Assembly (NCBI GenBank): GCA_002084875.1
Contig: NBMH01000046.1
Location: 1 to 63,323 of the forward strand
Direction: 5' to 3'
From: Anaerolineaceae bacterium 4572_78
GTDB taxonomy: Bacteria; Chloroflexota; Anaerolineae; 4572-78
Length of the DNA: 63,323 nucleotides
Shown here piece after piece: positions 52,637 through 61,350 of the stretch. The position numbers and the translations under genes are program-made. Within the stretch, counting starts at the first letter, position 1, and every line of letters starts with the position of its first letter. The notes under the pieces are model-generated. The model worked only from the letters and a program-made list of their open reading frames with translations. It had not been told where the DNA came from and ran no database searches.

Positions 52637-54720
52637 CTATTGACCTTCCCATCCCCATTCCCAAATATTCCACATTGCTGTGTTAATTGTGGGATTAGGT
52701 TTGTAGTTCAGCAAACCAGGTCGATAGGCTGAAACACTAACCCGTTGGAAAAGTGGTAGCGTAGGCAAATCATCGGAAAAGATAATTTGTGCTTCATCAA
52801 AGAGTGGTTTTTGCTCTGCTCGGCTTAATGTTCCTTCTGCTAGTTTACCAACTGCATCAAATTCAGGATTACAGTAACCGGGGTTATTTTGACCTGCCCA
52901 ACCATTTTCTTCAGTGGGCCATTGCTCACAATAGTAAAGGTTGACTGGTGGTTCAACACCTGTCAGCCAAGCAAACTCACCTAAGTCATAGTGGCGACCA
53001 AAGAGCGGACCATCTGGTCCATCACCAAAATACTCACGAGAAGGCATCAATTCAATAAGCACACTCAAACCACAGTCTTTCATGTTTTCTTGGGTAACTT
53101 GTGTAATAATTTCCCGCATTTTGTTACCACTGGTTGTGTTAATGGTCACTTCAAACTTGATACCGTTTCTATCGCGAACGTTATCACCGTCGCTATCGAC
53201 CCAGCCGACCTCTTCTAGGAGTGCCATGCCTTTATCGATATTGTAGTCATACTCTATCAATCCACTTTCGGGATACATAGGATGATTCTCAGGAATGAAG
53301 GTATGAATAACGGTACTTTGACCGTATAGTGCTTCATCCACCATTCGTTGACGGTCAATACAATGGGCAAAAGCCTTACGTACTTTCTTAGCCGCTTCCC
53401 ATGCTGGAGTACCTACCCAACTTTCAGGGTCACTTTCATCGATTTCACCTAAGTCAGTGTAGCCCTGTGCCCCAAAGAATTGATAACGACCATCTACAGA
53501 GGCAAATCCAAAATCAATATGTTCCCAAACAGTACCTCGCTTGTAATTAGGAATTAAAATTCCTTGTTCTTCAGCTTGAACGAGGAACGGACTTTGATCC
53601 ATGTCCATGCCGTCTTCTGTACCGAGGTCACACTCACCACTAATCAACTGTGCTAACAATTGATTGGTATCGGGTACAAACTTGTAGGTAACAGCCTCAA
53701 ACTTAGGATAACCTTCACCTGCTTTGATGAAGTTTTCGTTCCTCACAACACGGATGTGTTGACCCGGTACCCATTCATCCATTTTGTATGGTCCAAACGA
53801 GGTGATACTTCGAAACCAGGTATCAAAGTAACAACTTGGGTACTATCGTCAGTCATTTCAAAAACGGCAGTACGTTCGGCTGATAATCGGCTTGGGTTGG
53901 GAGTATCTGGGTCATTATAAAGTTCCCAAGAGAGGTCAAAGTCCTCAGCTGTAAGGGGTGTACCATCTTCCCAGACAAGCCCTTCAACAAGCTTGTAGGT
54001 AATTACGATTTGGTCAAGTTCAAGAGGTTCTTCTAACGTAGTCGTGTCAGTCATTCTTGTACCTGTTTCAGGGTCAAAATATACAATATCATCCCCTGGA
54101 CTAACCGTAACCTTGTTAAGAACTGCTCCACCATTATCAATGGTTGGTAGTTCTGTTAGACCATAAGCGGCTTGATAGTCAAAGTCAGCTCCTGTAAAGA
54201 AACCATTTACCATGCCCAACGCTGCTTGAATATGGCTACCAGCGAGCATGTTACCACCGTAGATATACAGGGTGTCTGGCTCCTGAGCCTGACAGATTAC
54301 CAACTCAGTTGGAATCATTGCATCTGACGCAGGGGCTTTGGCAGCTGTGGCAGCAATTGCTTCCGCAGTTTGTATGGCGGCTTGGGCTTCAGCTTGGGCT
54401 ACTTTTTTCGCTTCTGCGGCATCAGCTAGAGCTTCTGCCACAGCAGTTTGAGCAGCAGCTACTTCTTCTGAACCTGAGTCTCCTGCGGCGGCTGCTTTTT
54501 CTTCAGCTTCCTTAAGCACCTTTTCAGCTTCAGCAGCTTTGGCATCAGCAGCTTCTTCTGCCGCTGCAATTTTTTCAGCCGCAGCTTCTTCTGCTTCTTT
54601 CACTTTGGCATCAGCTGTTTTTTGGACACCAGGATCCGCAGTTGGTTGTGCACCACATGCAGACACTAACATCATTACTAAAGTTAATAAACTTACAACA
54701 AATAAATATTTTTTCGACAT
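52637..54720 (-). pseudogene. Peptide ABC transporter substrate-binding protein, frameshifted
   Basis: Start at ATG 54720; a GTG 12 bases upstream is less likely. Lipobox VSAC, then an unusual Ala/Glu/Lys coiled coil of about 100 residues (EEAAAEKIAAAEEAADAKAA) and SBP_bac_5 sequences: TEDFDLSWELYNDPDTPNPS, and in the next frame MDEWVPGQHIRVVRNENF, FAHCIDRQRMVDEALYG. Near 53800 (GFEV, then TSFGPYKMDEWV) about 45 residues are missing and the frame shifts, leaving a stop at 53743. Without the fused domain it cannot bind ligand. Downstream genes dppB, dppC, oppD and oppF form the rest of the set. Confidence 0.88.
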
Positions 54721-55228
54721 ATTTTTTCTCACTATTATACTTTGTTATATTAACACATGTTATATAATTATTAAGAATAAATTTTCTTAACAAACTAAAA
54801 ACCTTATATACGATAGGCATACTACAATAGTAACCTAAAATAAGAATTCGCAAAACAAGATAGCAAGTTTTCTAGTATACAAACAAAGAATACTACAAAT
54901 GCCGAACTCTGGCAAAAATGAACTAACAATTTTTTGATTAAACGAAAACTCCACGCTTGTAGTCCTCATGCAATGTGAGGTATTTAACCTCCAGTCCTAC
55001 TATTAACTGCCTTCTCTTATACACATACAATACGATTACTATACTGATTAGGTTCAAAATTAAATATAGACTACAAAAATTCAAGTACAACATGCATAAT
55101 ATAATAAAATAAGAATTTAGACAAATATCGACTGGTGATTTTCAGATTAGTATATTTCAACTTTAGATATTTGGGAATTAAAGTAGGATATGGAAATTCC
55201 TAAAGAACCTTAAGTTGATTGTATTCTG
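54721..55228. other. Gene-free AT-rich region
   Basis: 508 bases. A TATAAT (minus strand, 54739-54734) lies 14 bases before the binding-protein ATG, without a good -35. Short palindromes are CCTCAT/ATGTGAGG and GAGGT/ACCTC (about 54966-54992). Near the end is the 55171-55210 repeat. No gene, RNA or MITE end was recognised. Confidence 0.4.
55171..55210 (+). repeat. Dispersed 40-base repeat, copy 2
   Basis: TTGGGAATTAAAGTAGGATA and TGGAAATTCCTAAAGAACC match the sequence at 15237-15277 at most positions. No inverted ends seen, so it is not assigned to families A-C. Confidence 0.55.
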
Positions 55229-55975
55229 TTAGTTTGTGCTACGGTGAGTAGTTTTCTGACATGTAAAAAGAAAATGAAACGTTAGATTTAATGGTACCAA
55301 TGGTTGCACGCACAAGCGAAATAAATCTTTGGGGCGATAGAGATACCACTTGACATCTAGCCATGTACGCGGGAATGGACGTTCGTATTTCATCGTTCTT
55401 TTCACAATTAAACCATTATCCTCTAAAAAATCTTGCCAATCCAAACGAGCCGCATAGCGTTGAATCGGTTGATTATCCAAACTGGTTCGCCCTTTGCGAT
55501 AGGCAACTAAAATATTTGTCAATAGGCTAAACGTGTTGGGGACTAGGATGTATACCCAACCATCGGGATTCACCACTCGTGCCATTTCACGTACCCCAAA
55601 AGCCATGTCTTTGTAATGTTCCAAACTGCCCATGCAACCGATAACATCAAAAGTATTATCCGCATGGGGGATAGCTTGTCCATTGGCAACGTATAAGGGT
55701 AAATCGGGAAACATGAAACTTCCTTGTTTAATTGCCGATGGGGATAAATCCTCACCAAAGCTATGTTCTGTTTTTGATTTTACATGATGAGATAATTCAC
55801 CTTTACCACAAGCAACATCTAAAAATTTAGAATCGGGTGAAAGGTCAAATTTATCAACTGCCCACATGTAAAACGATTCTAATTGCGAAATATTTTCGTT
55901 GTCATACAAAGTATCATAAGCCTGACGGGCGTTTTTTCCACGATAGATAATTGAGTTAAGACGTATTTCTAGCAT
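55229..55975 (-). CDS. Class I SAM-dependent methyltransferase
   Basis: 248 residues. Motif I FLDVACGKGELSHHV, motif II-like LYVANGQAIPHADNTFDVIGC, and REMARVVNPDGWVYILVPN. The methyltransf_11/25 type often acts on lipids, sugars or small molecules; substrate unknown. No neighbours on the same strand help. A terminator-like hairpin lies 22 bases upstream of the ATG. C-terminal part (GRTSLDNQPIQRYAARLDW) resembles enzymes of polyketide or sugar pathways only weakly. Confidence 0.85.
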   Translation of the reverse strand: MLEIRLNSIIYRGKNARQAYDTLYDNENISQLESFYMWAVDKFDLSPDSKFLDVACGKGELSHHVKSKTEHSFGEDLSPSAIKQGSFMFPDLPLYVANGQAIPHADNTFDVIGCMGSLEHYKDMAFGVREMARVVNPDGWVYILVPNTFSLLTNILVAYRKGRTSLDNQPIQRYAARLDWQDFLEDNGLIVKRTMKYERPFPRTWLDVKWYLYRPKDLFRLCVQPLVPLNLTFHFLFTCQKTTHRSTN

Positions 55976-56324
55976 AATTGTTTATCGAAAGCGAGGTAAG
56001 AAAACCCACCGATGCCATTAGGCTCGGTGGATTGAGGTTTTTATTCCTCTATCCTCTCTTCTCTATCCTTCTTCCTGCAATAGCCCTCCCGATACCGTTA
56101 GTGGCTCAGGTGGGTAGTTGACGTGTTCAAGTTTGATTATCAAAACTATAATCTCCCCCCCATTTTACCCCCAAAATCAATATTGTGAAATTTATACGAT
56201 TAAGATGGCAATTGTTCATTTTTCTCATGCCAATGTTCTGCAACTTTCCCAAAAGTCAAAATTTGAGAAAATAACCATGATGAAGTAGAATAATGGAAAT
56301 CATAATTTTATACAAGGAGAAACC
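55976..56324. other. Intergenic region between divergent methyltransferase and S9 peptidase
   Basis: 349 bases. It holds two related hairpin modules, at 56005-56030 and about 56093-56123, that share CC(A/T)CC(G/T)GAGCC and GGxATCGG. A pyrimidine-rich run (TCCTCTATCCTCTCTTCTC) lies between them. AAGGAG precedes the peptidase ATG at 56325. No gene seen. Confidence 0.45.
55997..56032 (-). terminator. Terminator-like hairpin in the leader of the methyltransferase gene
   Basis: On the minus strand CCACCGAGCC...GGCATCGGTGG forms a 7-bp stem and is followed by GTTTTCTT. It lies 22-55 bases before the ATG and reads in the gene's own direction, so it could act as a leader attenuator or simply be a dispersed module. 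No antiterminator stem was found. Confidence 0.35.
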
Positions 56325-57888
56325 ATGTTAAAACCATTACAACTTGACGAATCTGCTTTATGGAAAAAGCGATTTCAACTTCCCATTATGTATGGGGCAA
56401 CCATATCAAAGAAAAATCCCGAATTGGGTGTAGTCATTAGTAACCAATCATGTGAGACACCACATGTCTATTATTTTGAAGACCAAAAAGGGAATGAACT
56501 TGGTCATTTTTTCCGTGTTCCTTATGAAGGTGGCGACCCTGAAAACATAACGCCAAATTTATCTTTGTATGCCGTTCGTGGTTTTCATTTTAGCCATGAC
56601 AGTAGCACAATTGCTATCAATGCCATTTATGAAAAACATTTTCATCTATATTGCATTGCTGTCAAACAAGATGGTTCACTAGATGAGCCGCGTCTAATTC
56701 ATCGAACTGAATATGAAACGTGGGAATGCATGTTGTCTTATGATGGCAAGTTAATGGCTGTTATATCTACTGAAAGGGCAAAGGGATTACGCCATCATAG
56801 CATTTTAGTTTTCGATACGCAATCAAATGAACGGGTTGGGGAATTATGGGATGGTGAACAAAACAGTGTCATGCCATGCATGTTCTCACCTATTCCCGAT
56901 GATAATCGTATATTAGGCATCACAACCCAAACTAGTTTTGAGCGACCATTAGTATGGAATCCGTATACCAATGAGCGATTTGAGTTTACTCTGCCTGATA
57001 TGTCAGGAGATGTCACACCATGTGACTGGTCAGAAGATGGGAAACGAGTTCTTTTAAGCAACATGAATGAAGCTCAACAACAACTTTATATCTACAATCT
57101 AAGTGAGAATTGTTTGCATGTACTCGACCATCCTTCAGGAGTGTATGATGATTCTAATTTTGCAGGGAATGGTGAAATTATGACTCATTGGCAAAATTCA
57201 ATAACTCCCATGCAAGTGGTTATGTTGCATGAAAAAACAGGTTATAAAACCCGAACGCTGTTAGCCAGTGGTGAGACAATGCCAGGACATGCTCTCCGTT
57301 CTATCACTTACAATTAATTTTCGCGGCTCGACAACTTTTGGGCGAAAATTCCAAACGATGATTTGGGGTGACATTGGACATTGGGAATTAGAAGACATGG
57401 TGGCTGCTAGAAATTGGCTGGTCGAGTCAGGAATTGCTAAACCAGAAGCAATGATTTTGACGGGACGTTCTTATGGTGGCTATTTGACATTATTGGGATT
57501 AAGCAAACATCCCGATTTATGGGTAGCTGGGATTGCTTATGTAGCTATTGCCGATTGGGCAATGAATTACGAAGATGCTATAGATGCCATGAAGACAGCA
57601 TTTAATGCTTGGTTTAAGGGAACTCCCAAAGACAAACTTGAATCATATCGAAAAAGTTCACCGGTTACTTATGCCAAACATGTCAAGGCTCCTGTCGCCA
57701 TCATACAAGGGTACAATGACTCACGAACTACACCACGCCAGATGGAAGTTTATGTGGATAAGCTAAAATCACTTGGCAAGGATGTGGAAATTCATTGGTA
57801 TGATGCAGGACATGGTGTGCCTAATATTCATGAGATGATTCGACTGTTAGAATTACAACTAAAATTTGTCTATCGGGTTCTCCAATAA
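56325..57888 (+). pseudogene. S9-family prolyl oligopeptidase-like peptidase, broken
   Basis: Piece 1 (56325 to about 57310): N-terminal propeller, e.g. GGDPENITPNLSLYAVRGFHF and PCDWSEDGKRVLLSNMNE. Piece 2 (about 57310 to 57888, another frame): catalytic alpha/beta hydrolase domain with FRGSTTFGRKFQ, the nucleophile Ser in LTGRSYGGYLTL, Asp in GYNDSRTTP and His in DAGHGVPN. At the junction, after GHALRSITY, about 55-60 residues between the propeller and the hydrolase fold are missing and the frame shifts. A full gene would be about 640-680 residues. Not expected to be active. Confidence 0.86.
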
Positions 57889-57900
57889 ACTATACTTGCT

Positions 57901-57963
57901 AAATGTAGGGGTTTATGGCATAAACCCGCTTATGGTATTCACAAAACTAATCATTTTTTTGTA
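57901..57963. mobile_element. Family C partial element
   Basis: Reverse orientation of the family C left half: GGGTTTATGGCATAAACCC hairpin, GGTATTCACAAAACTAA, then TTTTTTTGTA and TA (57964-57965). The other half (GTTTGTGGCACAAAC) is missing. Confidence 0.6.
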
Positions 57964-58019
57964 TAGTTTTTGAAGTAGCCGCAAATTCCAATTGCTGTAA
58001 CCATTCTCCCATACATTCA

Positions 58020-58082
58020 GGGCTGTTCAATGCTAGAGCGAAAAAGCTCGCTTTTTCATGTCAAGGCAAGCCTTGACCCTCA
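58020..58082. mobile_element. Family B partial element at the 3' end of a membrane protein gene
   Basis: Left end GGGCTGTTCAATGCTAGAGC passes directly into the GAAAAAGC/GCTTTTTC and GTCAAGGC/GCCTTGAC hairpins. No right end. On the minus strand it supplies the last 14 codons and the TAG stop of the membrane protein gene. Confidence 0.65.
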
Positions 58083-59964
58083 AATCTACAATGTTTTTAG
58101 CAATTATCCGAAACAAACCATGTTGTCTGCCGATATCAGGTGAAAGGTCATCTGTAATAACATCGCCGTTTGGCATGACTACTTGGCTACGATAACGAAT
58201 ACCTTGCAAGTCAAATGAACGTGTTATTCGCCATTCGTTGATGGGACTCCAGCGACTCCGCCATACAGAACGATAATTTCCTTTGTACTCAATCGCCGGT
58301 CCAACGTACATATTTGTGTTAGACATAGGGAAATCCCCATAAAGTGTTGTGTTTTTCCCCTGTACAGGTGTAAATTCAAAAACCAGTATCATGTTAGGCT
58401 GTATCCAGCTGGGTTTTAGTGGCCAGCGATACCAATTGCGTTCATCATTATAATAACCTCCCCATTTAAGCATGCGAGGCGTATAGCCATCTTCTTTGCG
58501 AAGGACTTGCCCATTCAACCGAATATTCACCAATCCCCTCATGTCGATTAAAATCCATGGGATTAAAAAGATGGCTACAGGTAAAATGAGTTGTTGCCAT
58601 TTCCAATTACTTTTATCAATATCAGCAATTAGCCATGTCAAGATAATTAATCCTAGTATGAGACGTAGGCTCAATGCAATAGTTAATAAAGCATTTGAAG
58701 ACAAATTTTTGAAAAGTAAAGCTATCAAACTGACATCAATCATGAAAATCATGCTGACCAAAAATATAACTGAAATTAGTTTCAAACTTATCACTTGAAA
58801 CCACCATGTATAATGTTGCGATTTTTTTCTAGCAAATGTATTGCCGAACAAACTTCCTGCCATGCCAATTAAAACGGGTATCCATGGAATGGCATGACGA
58901 GGTTCAACAATAATTAATGTGTGGATAGCGGTAAAAACGATAGCACTAATAGCAAAAAACCAGGCTAGTACACCTTGTTCAGTTTGGTATCCCATCCAAT
59001 ACAACAATCCTGCTAGACCAAATAATATGACAATTTGATGAAAAATAATGATAAAAGTTTGTCGCCAAGAAATAGGAAATTGTCGCCATGGAGTCGACCA
59101 AATACGATACATGGATGTAATAATTGTTTGATTTATTGTCCAAAATTGAGTTGAGTTTTGAAACAGATTGCGGAGTGAGTCACGTAAAGACTCTGGTTGA
59201 TTAGACGTATCCCAAGTTATGACTCGCCATCCTTCCTGTTCAGGGCGGGGCATTAAATTTAGATATGAGCCACCAGGTTGAAACCCCAAGACAACTTGGC
59301 TTGAGTGATTAAAGAACGTGAGAGGATGTTCAGATGATGACAAGCGAAAAAAAAACTGCTTATCTTGAGGAATGACATTCTCCTGCAACTGAAAAAAGGT
59401 GTAAAATCCCCATATCATAGCAGCAAGTGTACCACCCCATGCATTAGAAAAATAATAGCCAAGTTGGAAAATAATGGCAATACTTAACCCGATAATAAAT
59501 GTCTGCAAAATTAAAAATCCAGCATAATTACTCCCAAAAATCCACATGCTCATGCCTAATGTAATTGCTGTCAAATTTCCACGACTCAGGATAATTTCTA
59601 GTGGGTTTCGTAATTTATAACGCGAGAGAGTTTCAAATTTATCAATTTCTAAACCGTCTGCGACTCCTAAAAATGTTTCAAAATCAATTTCACCAGCGAG
59701 ATAACGGTTCATGCCTGTTTGTTCAAATACTTCTTGCAAAAATGGATGGTGGCTAGGGTACTGCACACCACACGTAGCATGTTCGCCAAAAATTGCTCGG
59801 CACCCGCGAATGACGGAGCCTAAAAAGTAGACAGCATTGTATGTATACCACTGCTCATCCCCTGAAATAGAAGTGTATTTTAAGTTCATTGAAAACAAAT
59901 GACCTGCTGTCGTGCTTAAGACAATGAGGCTGATAATTAAAAGTTTTTGTTGTGTATGAGTCAT
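58033..59964 (-). CDS. Polytopic membrane protein, PMT/GT39-like glycosyltransferase, unknown function
   Basis: 643 residues with about ten TM segments. The N-terminal TM is followed by a loop with acidic residues (SISGDEQWYT, where DE could play the role of the catalytic Asp in GT-C enzymes) and RNPLEIILSRGNLTAITLGM. A C-terminal soluble part has GGYYNDERNWYRWPLKP. The pattern fits the ArnT/PMT superfamily, which uses a lipid-linked sugar donor, and the GT2 gene just upstream could make it. The last 14 residues (VKACLDMKKRAFSL) and the stop come from a family B repeat. Family assignment is weak. Confidence 0.6.
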   Translation of the reverse strand: MTHTQQKLLIISLIVLSTTAGHLFSMNLKYTSISGDEQWYTYNAVYFLGSVIRGCRAIFGEHATCGVQYPSHHPFLQEVFEQTGMNRYLAGEIDFETFLGVADGLEIDKFETLSRYKLRNPLEIILSRGNLTAITLGMSMWIFGSNYAGFLILQTFIIGLSIAIIFQLGYYFSNAWGGTLAAMIWGFYTFFQLQENVIPQDKQFFFRLSSSEHPLTFFNHSSQVVLGFQPGGSYLNLMPRPEQEGWRVITWDTSNQPESLRDSLRNLFQNSTQFWTINQTIITSMYRIWSTPWRQFPISWRQTFIIIFHQIVILFGLAGLLYWMGYQTEQGVLAWFFAISAIVFTAIHTLIIVEPRHAIPWIPVLIGMAGSLFGNTFARKKSQHYTWWFQVISLKLISVIFLVSMIFMIDVSLIALLFKNLSSNALLTIALSLRLILGLIILTWLIADIDKSNWKWQQLILPVAIFLIPWILIDMRGLVNIRLNGQVLRKEDGYTPRMLKWGGYYNDERNWYRWPLKPSWIQPNMILVFEFTPVQGKNTTLYGDFPMSNTNMYVGPAIEYKGNYRSVWRSRWSPINEWRITRSFDLQGIRYRSQVVMPNGDVITDDLSPDIGRQHGLFRIIAKNIVDLRVKACLDMKKRAFSL

Positions 59965-59996
59965 GTGTTTGTAAGGATGTGCCCTTGTGGTCGCCG

Positions 59997-60986
59997 CTAC
60001 TTTCTATCTAATAGAGTTCTAATTAAATAGTAAGGGCGTTTTCGTACTTCGATGTAAATACGTCCAATATATTCTCCGATAATGCCCAAACCTGCTAATT
60101 GGATTCCGAATAAAATTAACAATAAGGCAACAAATGAACTGAGCCCTGTGACATTGATATTAAAAATAATTCGCCATGCCAATAAAAATAATCCTGTACT
60201 AATACCAAGAAAAGCCATTAAAAATCCTGTAGCTGTTACTATTTGAATTGGTAGTAAGGAATAACTGGTAACAATATCAATGGTCATGCGAATCAATCTT
60301 CCAATTTTATAACGAGATTGTCCATCGGCAGGAGCCTCATGGCTGACAGGTACTTCAACAATTTTTACTCCCAACCAACCTGTTAAGGCGGTAATAAATT
60401 TTGCTGATTCTTCTGTTTGGTTAAGTAATTGTACTACTTCTCTTTGATAGACGCGCATCATGCTACCGTAGTCATGCAACATGACTCCTGTAGACTTGGA
60501 AATTATCCAGTTGACAAATTTTGATGGTAATGTCCTCAATATCGAGTCTTGGCGGATTTGTCGTAATCCTACAACTACATCATATCCCTCTGCAAATTTA
60601 TTAAGAAGTTTTGGAATTTCTTCGGGTGGATTTTGCAAGTCGGAGTCTAAGGTAATAACAATTTTTCCTTCGATTTGCTCAAAACCAGCTGTAACAGCAG
60701 GATGTTGTCCAAAGTTTCGCAGGAGGCGAATACCCTTAACATGTGTGCTGTCTTGCTGATATACATTCTGCAAAACGGCAAAGGTATTATCTTGACTGCC
60801 ATCATCTACATAAATGATTTCATAAGGTTCATTAAGTAGGTGCATGACAGCCGAAACCCGTTGGTGCAGAATCGGCAATATTTCGGCATCGTTAAACAAA
60901 GGAATAACTACCGAATAGGTCAAGGTTGGTGGTTGATAAATGTAAGCTGAAACAGGTTGTAAATATTGCAATATACTGCCATTCAT
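59997..60986 (-). CDS. GT2 glycosyltransferase, ArnC/dolichyl-phosphate-sugar synthase type
   Basis: 329 residues. The GT2 domain (about 22-240) has SVVIPLFNDAEILP, YVDDGSQDNTF, the DxD-type TLDSDLQNPPEEIPKLL and HEAPADGQSRYKIGRL. Two C-terminal TM segments (about 245-310) follow. Such enzymes load a sugar onto undecaprenyl phosphate at the inner membrane. It is followed on the same strand by a membrane protein that could use the product, 33 bases downstream, likely an operon. Intact. Confidence 0.88.
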   Translation of the reverse strand: MNGSILQYLQPVSAYIYQPPTLTYSVVIPLFNDAEILPILHQRVSAVMHLLNEPYEIIYVDDGSQDNTFAVLQNVYQQDSTHVKGIRLLRNFGQHPAVTAGFEQIEGKIVITLDSDLQNPPEEIPKLLNKFAEGYDVVVGLRQIRQDSILRTLPSKFVNWIISKSTGVMLHDYGSMMRVYQREVVQLLNQTEESAKFITALTGWLGVKIVEVPVSHEAPADGQSRYKIGRLIRMTIDIVTSYSLLPIQIVTATGFLMAFLGISTGLFLLAWRIIFNINVTGLSSFVALLLILFGIQLAGLGIIGEYIGRIYIEVRKRPYYLIRTLLDRK

Positions 60987-61350
60987 CCCTAACCCTCTCC
61001 CATAGAGATGGGAATATTAATCCAATTCTCCTCGCATGAGAAGGGTGCTGGGGGGGGGTTGAGGTCTACTAACGAGTCTGTTCTACGGTCAGACAAGATG
61101 TCTAACTAATTAAAAACTGGAAATTCCCAGTTTGGTACATCGTCGTGGGAAACTCAACCGAGGGAAAACATGAATAAAACACAGCACCAGTGCCTATTCT
61201 CTTTATTTTTAGCGACTCCTTAGAAATATGCCTTATTTAGCATTATTTAGCCAGATTTACTTAGAATTTCATCAAGACTTTTTTAAGGTTTTGTGTTAAA
61301 ATAGATATAGTTAAATTTTTTTATAATATTTCACTTTTTAAGGAGGCTTA
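60987..61350. other. Intergenic region before the SLH protein
   Basis: 364 bases between divergent genes. A C/G-rich module (CCTCTCCCATAGAGATGGG; GGGGGGGGTTGAGG) and GTCAGACAAGATGTCTAAC, related to the hairpin at 46424-46440, are seen. The AT-rich stretch upstream of AGGAGG (61341-61346) is a plausible promoter zone, without an assignable -35. No gene seen. Confidence 0.45.

Noticed and set aside
887-57888. Introns or inteins as the cause of broken genes
   Set aside because: Conserved residues are missing and nothing is inserted, except for the MITE in the HlyD gene, so splicing elements do not fit.
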